From positions 1-31,986 of the forward strand of contig JAEYXQ010000020.1 in NCBI GenBank assembly GCA_023431205.1: a stretch of 31,986 bases of DNA, in the 5' to 3' direction. Numbering within the stretch: the first letter of the stretch is position 1; every line of letters begins with the position of its first letter. Shown one piece after another: positions 25,842 to 31,986 of the stretch. A program made the position numbers and the translations under genes. The notes beneath the pieces are model-generated. The model worked only from the letters and a program-made list of their open reading frames with translations, was not told the origin of the DNA and made no database searches. The DNA comes from Pseudomonadota bacterium (GTDB taxonomy: Bacteria > Pseudomonadota > Alphaproteobacteria > Rhizobiales > Devosiaceae).

Positions 25842-26728
25842 TTCGGCTCCCGCAGCAGGCGCAGGTAGAACAGCGACAGCACCCCGACGATGAGCAGCAT
25901 TGCCACCGAGATGGCGCTGCCGAACCCCAGATTGCCGCGCGAAAAACTCTGATTGTAGAGGAAGATCGCCAGCGTCTCCGTCTGCCGGCCCGGCCCGCCG
26001 CCGGTCAGCGCAAAGATCAGCGGGAAGTAGGTGAAGGTCCAGATGGTGATGAACAGCATGTTGGTGGCGATGTGCGGCCGGATGATCGGCAGCATGACCA
26101 GCCACAGGCGCTGGAAGCCGGTGGCCCCGTCGACCTTGGCGGCTTCGACGACTTCACGCGAGACCGAGTCGAGCGCGGCGGAGAACAGCAGGTAGCTCCA
26201 GGCGGTGCCCTTCCAGACATTGGCGACCGTCACCACCGGCAGCGCGAACTCGTTGATGAAGTTGACCGGCGCAAAGCCGAGCGGCACCACGATCAACTGG
26301 TTGATGAGGCCGGTCTGCGAGGTGGTGGCCGACCACAGGAAGGCGGCAACGATGTCGGGCAGCAGCCAGCCCAGCATGATCGCCACTTCGACGACGCTGC
26401 GCAGGGTCGAGCGCTGCCCCCGCAGCGCCGCGGCGAGGAGGAAACCGAGCACCGACTGGCCGACAATGGCCGAGAAGAAGACGAAGATGACGGTGGTCCA
26501 CAGCGACTCGAGGAATCCGCGGCGGGTGAACAGGCGCTCGTAGTTCTCGATGCCGACCCAGCTCCACTCGACCGACTTGCGGCCGACAAGGGCCAGGTCG
26601 GTGAAGCTGAAGGCGAAGGCCCAGGCGGTGAAATAGAGCAGCACCCCGATCAGGATCACGGCCGGCAGCATGCCGATGATCAGCACCGGCAGGTTGGAGG
26701 TGAGCCAGGGGTTGGCCTGCTGCTTCAT
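25838..26728 (-). CDS. carbohydrate ABC transporter permease (MalF/UgpA type)
   Basis: This is a 296-residue inner-membrane permease of the CUT1 class. The first helix is at about residues 13-38 (LPVLIIGMLPAVILIGVLLYFT); about six in total. The EAA-like loop reads SREVVEAAKVDGATGFQRLWLVMLP around residues 195-220. Although the frame opens at 26764, that region has no ribosome-binding site and lies at the edge of a palindromic repeat. GAGGAG is nine bases before a GTG at 26731 and twelve before ATG 26728, so either of these is the likely start. It is separated from its binding-protein gene by 398 bases of repeats. Confidence 0.92.
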   Translation of the reverse strand: MKQQANPWLTSNLPVLIIGMLPAVILIGVLLYFTAWAFAFSFTDLALVGRKSVEWSWVGIENYERLFTRRGFLESLWTTVIFVFFSAIVGQSVLGFLLAAALRGQRSTLRSVVEVAIMLGWLLPDIVAAFLWSATTSQTGLINQLIVVPLGFAPVNFINEFALPVVTVANVWKGTAWSYLLFSAALDSVSREVVEAAKVDGATGFQRLWLVMLPIIRPHIATNMLFITIWTFTYFPLIFALTGGGPGRQTETLAIFLYNQSFSRGNLGFGSAISVAMLLIVGVLSLFYLRLLREPK

Positions 26729-26765
26729 CACGCTGGTGCTCTCCTCGATCAGCCTTGGCGTCATG

Positions 26766-26824
26766 CCCGCGAACGCGCGGGTCTATCTTGAGATCTCGGG
26801 ATGGGCCCCGGCTCGAGGCCGGGG
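26766..26824. repeat. palindromic intergenic element, two adjacent hairpins
   Basis: The first hairpin is CCCGCG (26766-26771) with CGCGGG (26776-26781); the second is CCCCGGC (26806-26812) with GCCGGGG (26818-26824), loop TCGAG. They are joined by TCTATCTTGAGATCTCGGGA. Elements of this layout are widespread between genes in Hyphomicrobiales and related groups, which I know from the general look of these genomes; the copy number in this genome cannot be seen here. Confidence 0.55.
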
Positions 26825-26879
26825 TGACATCCGGTGGGTGGTGTGACATCGCACCCCGGCACCGCACCCCCACCCTTGA

Positions 26880-26902
26880 TCCCTCCCCACAAGGGGGAGG
26901 GA
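26880..26902. repeat. C/G-rich palindrome, copy 1
   Basis: TCCCTCCCC (26880-26888) and GGGGAGGGA (26894-26902) form a 9-bp stem with loop ACAAG. The core differs at one base from the copy at 27019-27039. The two copies lie about 140 bases apart in the same orientation, as expected for a dispersed REP-like element. Confidence 0.65.
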
Positions 26903-27018
26903 GACGATGAGCACTGGCACCTTCGCATCCCGCCGTTCGAAGGGAGGGGGCTCTTCGTGGCCCACAGAACCACCCCCACCCCAGCTCTGCTACGGCCCTT
27001 GCGGGCCTAGCGGCGCTA

Positions 27019-27039
27019 CCCTCCCCTCAAGGGGGAGGG
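27019..27039. repeat. C/G-rich palindrome, copy 2
   Basis: CCCTCCCC (27019-27026) and GGGGAGGG (27032-27039) form an 8-bp stem with loop TCAAG. It matches copy 1 at 20 of 21 positions. Confidence 0.65.
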
Positions 27040-27086
27040 AGGGTCGGAGCCGAGACACCAGCAGCGTTCGTACTCGAAGAAAGAAG

Positions 27087-27120
27087 CGGCGGCGCCTGGG
27101 AGGACGGTCGGGCGCCGCCG
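27087..27120 (-). terminator. strong GC hairpin after the sugar-binding-protein gene (attenuator-like)
   Basis: CGGCGGCGCC (27087-27096) and GGCGCCGCCG (27111-27120) form a perfect 10-bp stem with a 14-base loop. In the minus-strand transcript it begins seven bases after the binding-protein stop and is followed by CTTCTTTCTT, a pyrimidine run with interrupted U residues. It is probably a partial terminator or a 3' stabiliser that lifts binding-protein expression above that of the downstream permeases. Confidence 0.6.
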
Positions 27121-27126
27121 AGGGAG

Positions 27127-28443
27127 TTATTCGTAGGTGATGACGTTTTCTACGCCGAACTCGTCCACCAGGGCGTCATGGTATTCCTGGACCACGTCCT
27201 CCGGATCGGCGCCGTCGAGCAGGTCGGTGGTCGCCTGCTGGATCAGGGCCGAAACCGTCTGGTAGCCCGGCACGGTGTCGCGACCGGTGGTCTCGGCAGC
27301 CAGTTCGGTGGCGGCGGCGAGGAAGGGGTCGGCGGTGTATTCGGGCGATTCCGAGATGTCGGTGCGCACCGCCATCCGGTGGTTGGCGAGGGTCCAGGCC
27401 TTGAAGTTGTCGTGGTCGAAGATCGCCTTCACCAGTTCGAAGGACATGTCCTTGTCGGCGGCATTGGCGTTGATGCCGATGGCCCAGCCGCCGGAGATGT
27501 TGGTGGTCTCCCTGGTGCCGGGCTCGCCCGAGCCGGGCCAGGGTGTCCAGGCGACGGTGGCGTCACGCTCTTCGCGGCTCGGCGGGTTGTTGCAGTCCCA
27601 CAGGCACGCGTCCTCCCACGAGCCGGAGGCAAGAATGCCGAGTTGGTCGTTGGCGAGCGCCTCGCGGACGGCGACGGAGATGTCGGTGGCGTAGTTGAGA
27701 TCGGCCGGGTTCAGTTCGCGGGCGACATAGACCTGGTGGTAGAGGTCGAAGACGCGGCGCAGGGCCGGGCTGTCGCCGATCCACTGGTTGGTTTCGCGGT
27801 TGAGCAGGCGGTTGCGATCGCCTTCCGGCACGTCGGCCCCGAGCAGGGCCATGTAGACGCCCTGCATGGTCGCCGCTTCGGCCTGCTTGGTGCCGGCCGG
27901 AAGCTGGAAGGCGTACTGGACGCCGGCATCCTTGAGCTTCTGGGCGGCGTCGAGGATGTCGTTCCAGTTCTTCGGCTCCCACGGCACGGGAATGCCGGCC
28001 TTTTCGAAGTTGGACAGGTCGTACCAGAGCATGCGGACATCGGTGTCGGTGGGCAGGGCATAGACCTGTCCCTGGTAGGACGACACTTCCAGAAGGCCCG
28101 GCAGGTAATACTGGTACTGGTCCCAGCCGGAAGCGAGTTCGTCGAGGGGATGGAGGTACCCCGCCGAGGCGAGCTCGGAGACCATGAACGAGTCCATTAG
28201 GTTGACGTCGGCGGCGGTGCCGGCGGCCAGGTCGAGCGCGATGCGGCGGTCATAGCCCTGGTCGGGCAGCTTGATGGCGTTGACGGTTTCCCCGGTTGCC
28301 GCCTCGAAGGCCTCGATGCCGGGCTCCACCAGCGAGGCCGTCCACTCGGCGTACATCAGGGACACCTCGGCCTGTGCGGGCAGGGATGCGGCGGTCATCA
28401 GCGCCAGGGTCGCGGCCCCGGCAAGCAAACTCCTGTTGAGCAT
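27127..28443 (-). CDS. carbohydrate ABC transporter substrate-binding protein
   Basis: This periplasmic sugar-binding protein of the MalE/UgpB class has 438 residues. The signal peptide spans 1-25 (cleavage AQA/EV). The mature part carries WTASLVEPGIEAFEAATGETV, LLEVSSYQGQVYALPTDTDVRMLWYDLSNFEKAG and a late SGGWAIGINANAADKD block, all family features. GAGGAGGAA is five bases before ATG 28443 and two before ATG 28446, so 28443 is preferred; longer starts to 28548 run over the operator. It is the first gene of the mannoside operon and diverges from the LacI regulator. The ligand is inferred to be an alpha-mannoside from the GH38 enzyme in the operon. Confidence 0.92.
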   Translation of the reverse strand: MLNRSLLAGAATLALMTAASLPAQAEVSLMYAEWTASLVEPGIEAFEAATGETVNAIKLPDQGYDRRIALDLAAGTAADVNLMDSFMVSELASAGYLHPLDELASGWDQYQYYLPGLLEVSSYQGQVYALPTDTDVRMLWYDLSNFEKAGIPVPWEPKNWNDILDAAQKLKDAGVQYAFQLPAGTKQAEAATMQGVYMALLGADVPEGDRNRLLNRETNQWIGDSPALRRVFDLYHQVYVARELNPADLNYATDISVAVREALANDQLGILASGSWEDACLWDCNNPPSREERDATVAWTPWPGSGEPGTRETTNISGGWAIGINANAADKDMSFELVKAIFDHDNFKAWTLANHRMAVRTDISESPEYTADPFLAAATELAAETTGRDTVPGYQTVSALIQQATTDLLDGADPEDVVQEYHDALVDEFGVENVITYE

Positions 28444-28530
28444 CATTTCCTCCTCTGGTGCTCCGGCCATGCCGTTCCGCTGGCCCTGCGCCCACCCTCC
28501 GCGAGCGCCGGGAAAGGTAAACACAAGATA

Positions 28531-28542
28531 TGCAACGTTGCA
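28531..28542. promoter_or_regulatory. LacI-type operator O1, perfect palindrome
   Basis: TGCAACGTTGCA is a perfect 12-bp palindrome with the central CG typical of LacI-family operators. It lies 88 bases upstream of the binding-protein start in the region divergent from the LacI gene. The minus-strand sequence around it has TTGCAT/TTGCAA and TATCTT, so the operator probably overlaps the operon promoter, though no clean -35/-10 pair can be fixed. Confidence 0.72.
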
Positions 28543-28638
28543 ATGCAAAATGATCGTAGGTCAGAATGGGTGACTAATTCGGCGGTAAGCTGCCGATGTG
28601 GCAGGGTTCTGGTTGGCCTAAAACGATCTCCAGGAATG

Positions 28639-28650
28639 TGCATCGTTGCA
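28639..28650. promoter_or_regulatory. LacI-type operator O2, near-palindrome
   Basis: TGCATCGTTGCA differs from the perfect site at 28531-28542 by one base and keeps the CG centre. It lies 65 bases before the LacI start, upstream of a weak TTGGGT/TAGGAT promoter candidate (28663-28668 and 28685-28690). The centres of the two operators are 108 bases apart, compatible with DNA looping and autoregulation. Confidence 0.62.
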
Positions 28651-28714
28651 ATTTTTTGGCGTTTGGGTTCCGGGTGCGGGTGTGTAGGATCGGGCAGGAC
28701 CCTTATTCGCGCCC

Positions 28715-29758
28715 ATGACCGACAAGACCAAACCAGCCCCGACGAACCCGCCCTTGCCCGGCCAGCGCGTGACGCTCCGCACCATCGCCGAGATGACGGG
28801 GCTGAGCCTGTCCACCGTCTCCCTGTCCCTGCGCGGCGGCACCACGCTGAAGCAGGAAACGCGGGACAAGGTGAACGCGGCGGCGCGGGCGCTCGGCTAT
28901 GTGCCGGACCGGGCGGGGGTGCGCCTGAGGACCGGCAAGACCAATGTCGTCGCGCTGGTGCTGGACGGATCGGAGGACTCGATCGACTTTGCCCGGCAGA
29001 TGATCCAGGGCATCGGCAGCGCCATCCAGGGCAGCCGCTACCACCTGACGGTGATGCCCGAATTCGAGCGCATGCTGTCGGCCGACACGGTGCGCTACAT
29101 CCTGCAGAACCGGACGGCGGACGGGGTGATCATCACCCATACCGGGCCGCGCGACCGGCGGGTGCAGATGCTGATCGACGCGGGGTTTCCCTTTGTCAGC
29201 CACGGGCGGACGGAGTTCTACACCCCGCACGCCTACCACGACTTCCATTCGGAGCGCTTTGCGAGCCTCGCGGTGGAGCGCCTGGCGGAGAAGGGCTGCC
29301 GCAAGCTCCTGCTGGTGATCGGGGACGACAGCACCACCAACTACCACAACATCGTCACCGCCTTTCACCGGGCAGTGGCGCGGGCGGGGCTCGACAGCGA
29401 GGTGCTGGAAGGCGCGCGCTCGCGGACGCCGGCGGAGATGCGCCAGTTCGGGGTGGAACTCGCCGGCCGCAGCGACCGGCCCGACGGCATTATTTGCGAC
29501 AGCGAGATGCGCACCATCGCCATGGTGGGCGGGCTCGAGGAGGGCGGCATCAAGCCGGGGCAGGGGATCGAACTGATCTACAAGCAGACCTCCGACATCC
29601 TGCCGACGCTGTTCCCGCGCGTCGACAGCGTGCGCGAGGACGTGTTCGCCGCCGGGGTGGAACTGACGCGGCTGCTGTTGCAGCGGATCGACGGCGTGGC
29701 GGCGGAGCAGTTGCAGACGCTGGCCGAACCGGTGCCGCACTGGCGCAGCGGCGACTGA
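28715..29758 (+). CDS. LacI-family transcriptional regulator of the mannoside operon
   Basis: This 347-residue regulator has the LacI helix-turn-helix at residues 19-45 (VTLRTIAEMTGLSLSTVSLS) with the hinge helix following LKQETRDKVNAAARALGYVPD. The periplasmic-binding-protein-like effector domain starts near residue 75 (NVVALVLDG) and has RLAEKGCRKLLLVIGD, the usual subdomain string. The LacI motif VSLSLRGG replaces the more common VSRALNG. It diverges from the sugar ABC-GH38 operon and two operator-like sites lie between. It therefore probably represses that operon in the absence of a mannoside inducer. The ribosome-binding site before ATG 28715 is weak (GGGCAGGA, 15 bases away). Confidence 0.9.
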   Translation: MTDKTKPAPTNPPLPGQRVTLRTIAEMTGLSLSTVSLSLRGGTTLKQETRDKVNAAARALGYVPDRAGVRLRTGKTNVVALVLDGSEDSIDFARQMIQGIGSAIQGSRYHLTVMPEFERMLSADTVRYILQNRTADGVIITHTGPRDRRVQMLIDAGFPFVSHGRTEFYTPHAYHDFHSERFASLAVERLAEKGCRKLLLVIGDDSTTNYHNIVTAFHRAVARAGLDSEVLEGARSRTPAEMRQFGVELAGRSDRPDGIICDSEMRTIAMVGGLEEGGIKPGQGIELIYKQTSDILPTLFPRVDSVREDVFAAGVELTRLLLQRIDGVAAEQLQTLAEPVPHWRSGD

Positions 29759-29839
29759 CGCCGGAATCTGCTTCAACTTTCCCGCAAGATCGGCGAAAGC
29801 ATCGCGCCATCGGCCGGTGGGGCCGCGGGAGGGAAACCG

Positions 29840-30838
29840 ATGGGCAGGATTGCGGTGTGGGCGGCGATGGTGGTGCTGTCGGCGAACCTTGCCGGCGGCG
29901 CGGCCGGGCAGGACAAGGTGACGTTTGCCACCAACTGGCTGGCGCAGGCCGAGCATGGCGGCTTCTACCAGGCGGTGGCCGACGGCACCTATGCCGAATA
30001 CGGGCTCGAGGTGACCATCCTGCAGGGCGGGCCGCAGACGCCGGGGCGGGCGCTGCTCGCGGCAGGCCGGGTTGAGTTCTACATGGGGGTGGCCACCGGG
30101 GCGCTGAATGCGCTCGAGCAGGGCATCCCAACGGTAACGCTCGCCTCGCTGTTCCAGAAGGACCCGCAGGTGCTGATGGCGCATCCGGACCGGTTCGAGA
30201 GCTTCGAGGAGCTGGCCGGGGCCTCGAGATACATCCTCAGCGCCACCGGGCTGACTTCTTACTTCGCCTGGATGCAGTCGCAGTGGCCGGAGTTCTCGGA
30301 AGACAAGTACGAGCCCTACCAGTTCAACCCGGCGGCGTTCCTCGCGGACGAGAATGCCATCCAGCAGGGCTATGTGACGTCGGAGCCGCTGGCGATCGAG
30401 CGGGTGGCGGGGTTCAAGCCGGATGTGTGGCTGCTGGCGGACCAGGGCTATCGGCCGTACTCGACCACGATCGAGGTGATGAAGCCGTGGCTGGACGGCA
30501 ATCGCGATGTCGCCAGGCGCTTCGTCGAGGCTTCGATCATCGGCTGGTACAACTACCTCTACGGCGACAATGCCGCGGCCAACGCGCTGATCCAGGCTGA
30601 CAATCCGGAGATGACGGACGAGCAGATCGCCCACAGCATCGAGGCGATGAAGGCGCACGGGATCGTGGTCTCGGGCGATGCCGAAACGCACGGCATCGGC
30701 TGCATGACGGACGCGGGCTGGACCACGTTCTACGAGGCGATGGTGGCGGCAGGCGTTTACCCGGCGGGGCTCGACGTGAGGCAGGCCTATACCACCGAGT
30801 TCGTCTGCCACGGGCTCGGCATGGAACTGGTGCGCTGA
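29840..30838 (+). CDS. NMT1/THI5-like ABC transporter substrate-binding protein (orphan)
   Basis: This periplasmic protein (332 residues) of the NMT1/SsuA/ThiY group has a signal peptide at about 1-23 (cleavage AAG/QD). The mature start KVTFATNWLAQAEHGGFYQA followed by EYGLEVTILQGG is close to the thiamine-pyrimidine binder ThiY, and EFYMGVATGALNALEQGIPTV continues the fold. It is preceded by GGGAGGGAAACCG directly at ATG 29840. No permease or ATPase gene lies beside it; it is 81 bases after the LacI gene and ends two bases from the convergent cytochrome gene cluster. It is therefore an orphan that must use membrane components encoded elsewhere. The ligand (a thiamine precursor, formylaminopyrimidine, nitrate or sulfonate) cannot be decided. 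Confidence 0.87.
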   Translation: MGRIAVWAAMVVLSANLAGGAAGQDKVTFATNWLAQAEHGGFYQAVADGTYAEYGLEVTILQGGPQTPGRALLAAGRVEFYMGVATGALNALEQGIPTVTLASLFQKDPQVLMAHPDRFESFEELAGASRYILSATGLTSYFAWMQSQWPEFSEDKYEPYQFNPAAFLADENAIQQGYVTSEPLAIERVAGFKPDVWLLADQGYRPYSTTIEVMKPWLDGNRDVARRFVEASIIGWYNYLYGDNAAANALIQADNPEMTDEQIAHSIEAMKAHGIVVSGDAETHGIGCMTDAGWTTFYEAMVAAGVYPAGLDVRQAYTTEFVCHGLGMELVR

Positions 30839-30840
30839 GG

Positions 30841-31182
30841 CTAGAGGCAGGTCGAGGTGAACAGCACCGGGGCGAAGGTGAAGGCCCCGGCAACCACCGC
30901 GACAATGGCGGCATAGGTGCTGGTGCGGTTGACGAAGCCGACCGGTGAGCGGTCGGCCGGCCGGAGCCGCGCCAGGATCAGCGCGGTGACGGCGAGCGCT
31001 GCCAGGCCGACGACCAAGCCGGCGATCAGCAGCACGCGCAGGAGGCTGACCGGGCCGACCGCGACCAGATGCCAGCCGGCGGCGCAGCCGACCGACAGGC
31101 CGGCATAAAGGCCGACGAAGACGCCGCTCCAGACGACGAAGCCGACGGTGAGCAGCAGCAGGGTGCCGGGGCGGGTGGTCAT
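30841..31182 (-). CDS. small integral membrane protein downstream of the cytochrome oxidase gene
   Basis: This is a 113-residue protein with three or four hydrophobic helices (about 7-28, 40-64, 68-80 and 88-110). The only notable residues are two cysteines (one in VGCAAGWH) and a C-terminal FTSTCL. I do not recognise the family. The ATG at 31182 overlaps the stop of the upstream oxidase gene by four bases, so it is coupled to it and is probably an accessory or assembly factor, or an extra small subunit, of the oxidase. The frame remains open to 31716, but everything upstream of 31182 overlaps the oxidase gene out of frame. Confidence 0.68.
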   Translation of the reverse strand: MTTRPGTLLLLTVGFVVWSGVFVGLYAGLSVGCAAGWHLVAVGPVSLLRVLLIAGLVVGLAALAVTALILARLRPADRSPVGFVNRTSTYAAIVAVVAGAFTFAPVLFTSTCL

Positions 31183-31986
31183 TGGCGCATCCCCGCAAGT
31201 TCGGGCAGGAGCGCGACCAGCAGCAGGGCGATGATGCCGGCGCCGGCGCTGAAGTCGTTCCACAGGACACCGATGCGCAGATCGGCGCTGCGGCGGGTGG
31301 AGACGTATCCCGACAGGTCGCGATAAAGGGCGTTGAGGCTCATCAGCGCGCCGACCCCGGAGTGGACGACGAGGTAGAGCACCAGCGCCAGGCTCGTGGC
31401 GGCATAGGCGTGGCCGCGCGGGTCGGGCAGGCTGACGGCGAGCCACAGGAGGCCGGCGATGCTGACCAGGTGGAGAGCGGCGACTGCCAAGAGGGCAAGC
31501 CGGCGTCCGGAGGGGTTGGCAGCACGGCTGCGGGCGACGTGGCCGGAGATGGCGGCGCCGATCAGCCCCAGCAGCGGCAGCACGACCAGCAGCCAGCCGT
31601 TCTGCAGCACCCGGGCAGGAGGCCAGTCGGGCGCCACGGTGACAAGGAACAGCGCTCCGAAGCCGAGCGACATGAACAGCGTCGCGTCGGCACCGAGCCA
31701 GATCAGCATGCCCCACCAGGCGAGCGAGCGCGGCGTCTCGTCTTCCGGGGGGAGCGACAGGCCGCGACCGACGTCCCGGCTGACCGCATCCTGGCGCCGG
31801 CCAAGGGCGCGCGGCCAGAGCAGGAAGACGCCGATGGTGACGACCGCGGCCAGCGCGGCAAACCAGTAGAGCTTGAACAGCAGCCCCAGCACGACAAGCC
31901 CGGTGAGGGCCGCGGTGACGATGGGCAGGTAAGTCGGGCGCGGCAGGATGATGAGTTCGGTGGGGCGGCCGGTGACCGGATCGACG
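31179..31986 (-). CDS. cytochrome oxidase subunit III-like region of a probable fused subunit I+III (N-terminus outside window)
   Basis: The frame is open to the right edge, adding VDPVTGRPTELIILPRPTYLPI ahead of the first internal start, so the gene continues beyond the window and only the C-terminal 268 codons are seen. About seven helices are present. RSLAWWGMLIWLGADATLFMSLGFGALFL resembles the WG...EA..LF helix of subunit III, and DPRGHAYAATSLALVLYLVVHSGVG its HAYAAT/H-rich helix; NDFSAGAGIIALLLV closes the fold. The linker before it looks like that joining subunits I and III in alphaproteobacterial fusions of this type. The exact oxidase class (aa3 or ba3/caa3-like) needs the missing subunit I part. 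A small membrane gene is coupled at the 3' end. Confidence 0.75.
   Translation of the reverse strand, partial: VDPVTGRPTELIILPRPTYLPIVTAALTGLVVLGLLFKLYWFAALAAVVTIGVFLLWPRALGRRQDAVSRDVGRGLSLPPEDETPRSLAWWGMLIWLGADATLFMSLGFGALFLVTVAPDWPPARVLQNGWLLVVLPLLGLIGAAISGHVARSRAANPSGRRLALLAVAALHLVSIAGLLWLAVSLPDPRGHAYAATSLALVLYLVVHSGVGALMSLNALYRDLSGYVSTRRSADLRIGVLWNDFSAGAGIIALLLVALLPELAGMRQ

Larger units (their letters stand above)
26729..27126. other. 398-base intergenic stretch of palindromic repeats between binding-protein and permease genes
   Basis: This gap lies inside an operon on the minus strand. It holds at least four inverted repeats and a GC hairpin near the upstream gene, listed separately. 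Between them are C-rich runs such as CACCCCCACCC and ACCACCCCCACCCC. A 77-codon plus-strand frame at 26907-27140 is a by-product of this composition (low-complexity, Arg/Gly/Ser-rich) and is not called. No promoter is evident. Confidence 0.7.

Noticed and set aside
26880..27039. Possible CRISPR array or tandem repeat
   Set aside because: Only two palindromic copies about 140 bases apart, with unrelated sequence between and no cas gene; fits dispersed REP-like elements.
26907..27140. 77-codon plus-strand frame in the repeat region
   Set aside because: Composition follows the C/G-rich palindromes; no ribosome-binding site or conserved feature.
28703..31270. 855-codon minus-strand open frame
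   Set aside because: It lies antisense to the LacI and NMT1-like genes, has Arg/His/Gly/Pro-rich sequence with no domain, and is a GC-driven shadow frame.

Overview
The window is a GC-rich, tightly packed bacterial chromosome segment dominated by solute transport. The codon use, the Ugp, TRAP, Fbp and LacI/GH38 gene neighbourhoods, a RirA-type iron box and dispersed palindromic intergenic repeats all suggest an alphaproteobacterium of the Hyphomicrobiales (Devosia-like). The genus is an inference. I saw no tRNA, rRNA, CRISPR array, insertion sequence or phage gene.

Layout. (1) 1-4287, plus strand: the distal part of a glycerol-3-phosphate/glycerophosphodiester uptake operon (ugpA, truncated by the window edge, then ugpE, ugpC, ugpQ and a DeoR-family regulator), followed at 4336-5994 by a Na/Pi-cotransporter-family protein with a PhoU-like tail. 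(2) 6002-10117, minus strand: dctP-dctQ-dctM TRAP transporter and uxuA mannonate dehydratase, diverging from a GntR/FCD regulator (10207-10911). This is a hexuronate uptake and catabolism unit with an operator-like site in the shared promoter. (3) 10919-17818, minus strand: piuC-like dioxygenase, fbpA, fbpB, fbpC (ferric iron ABC importer) and a large PAS-GAF-PAS-GGDEF-EAL protein, probably one transcription unit. (4) 17931-20733, plus strand, divergent from the iron operon: an imelysin-family protein and a secreted delta-60/DUF5122 repeat protein, closed by a clear rho-independent terminator. The shared intergenic region holds TGA-N9-TCA, the iron-responsive operator form bound by RirA. (5) 20768-28443, minus strand: binding protein, two permeases, a GH38 alpha-mannosidase and an ATPase of a carbohydrate ABC system, diverging from a LacI regulator (28715-29758) with two LacI-type operators between them. 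(6) 29840-30838: an orphan NMT1/THI5-like binding protein. (7) 30841-31986, minus strand: a small membrane protein and the C-terminal (subunit III-like) part of a probable fused cytochrome oxidase I+III that runs off the window.

The units form a nutrient-scavenging region: phosphorus (Ugp, GDPD, Na/Pi), carbon (hexuronate, alpha-mannosides) and iron (Fbp, imelysin). Each carbon unit carries its own local regulator and operator. Two of the transport operons have strong GC hairpins directly after the binding-protein gene, consistent with differential expression of binding protein over membrane components. The most unusual parts are the c-di-GMP enzyme apparently at the end of the iron-import operon and the imelysin plus delta-60 pair. 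Neither is proven to be a new system from sequence alone.
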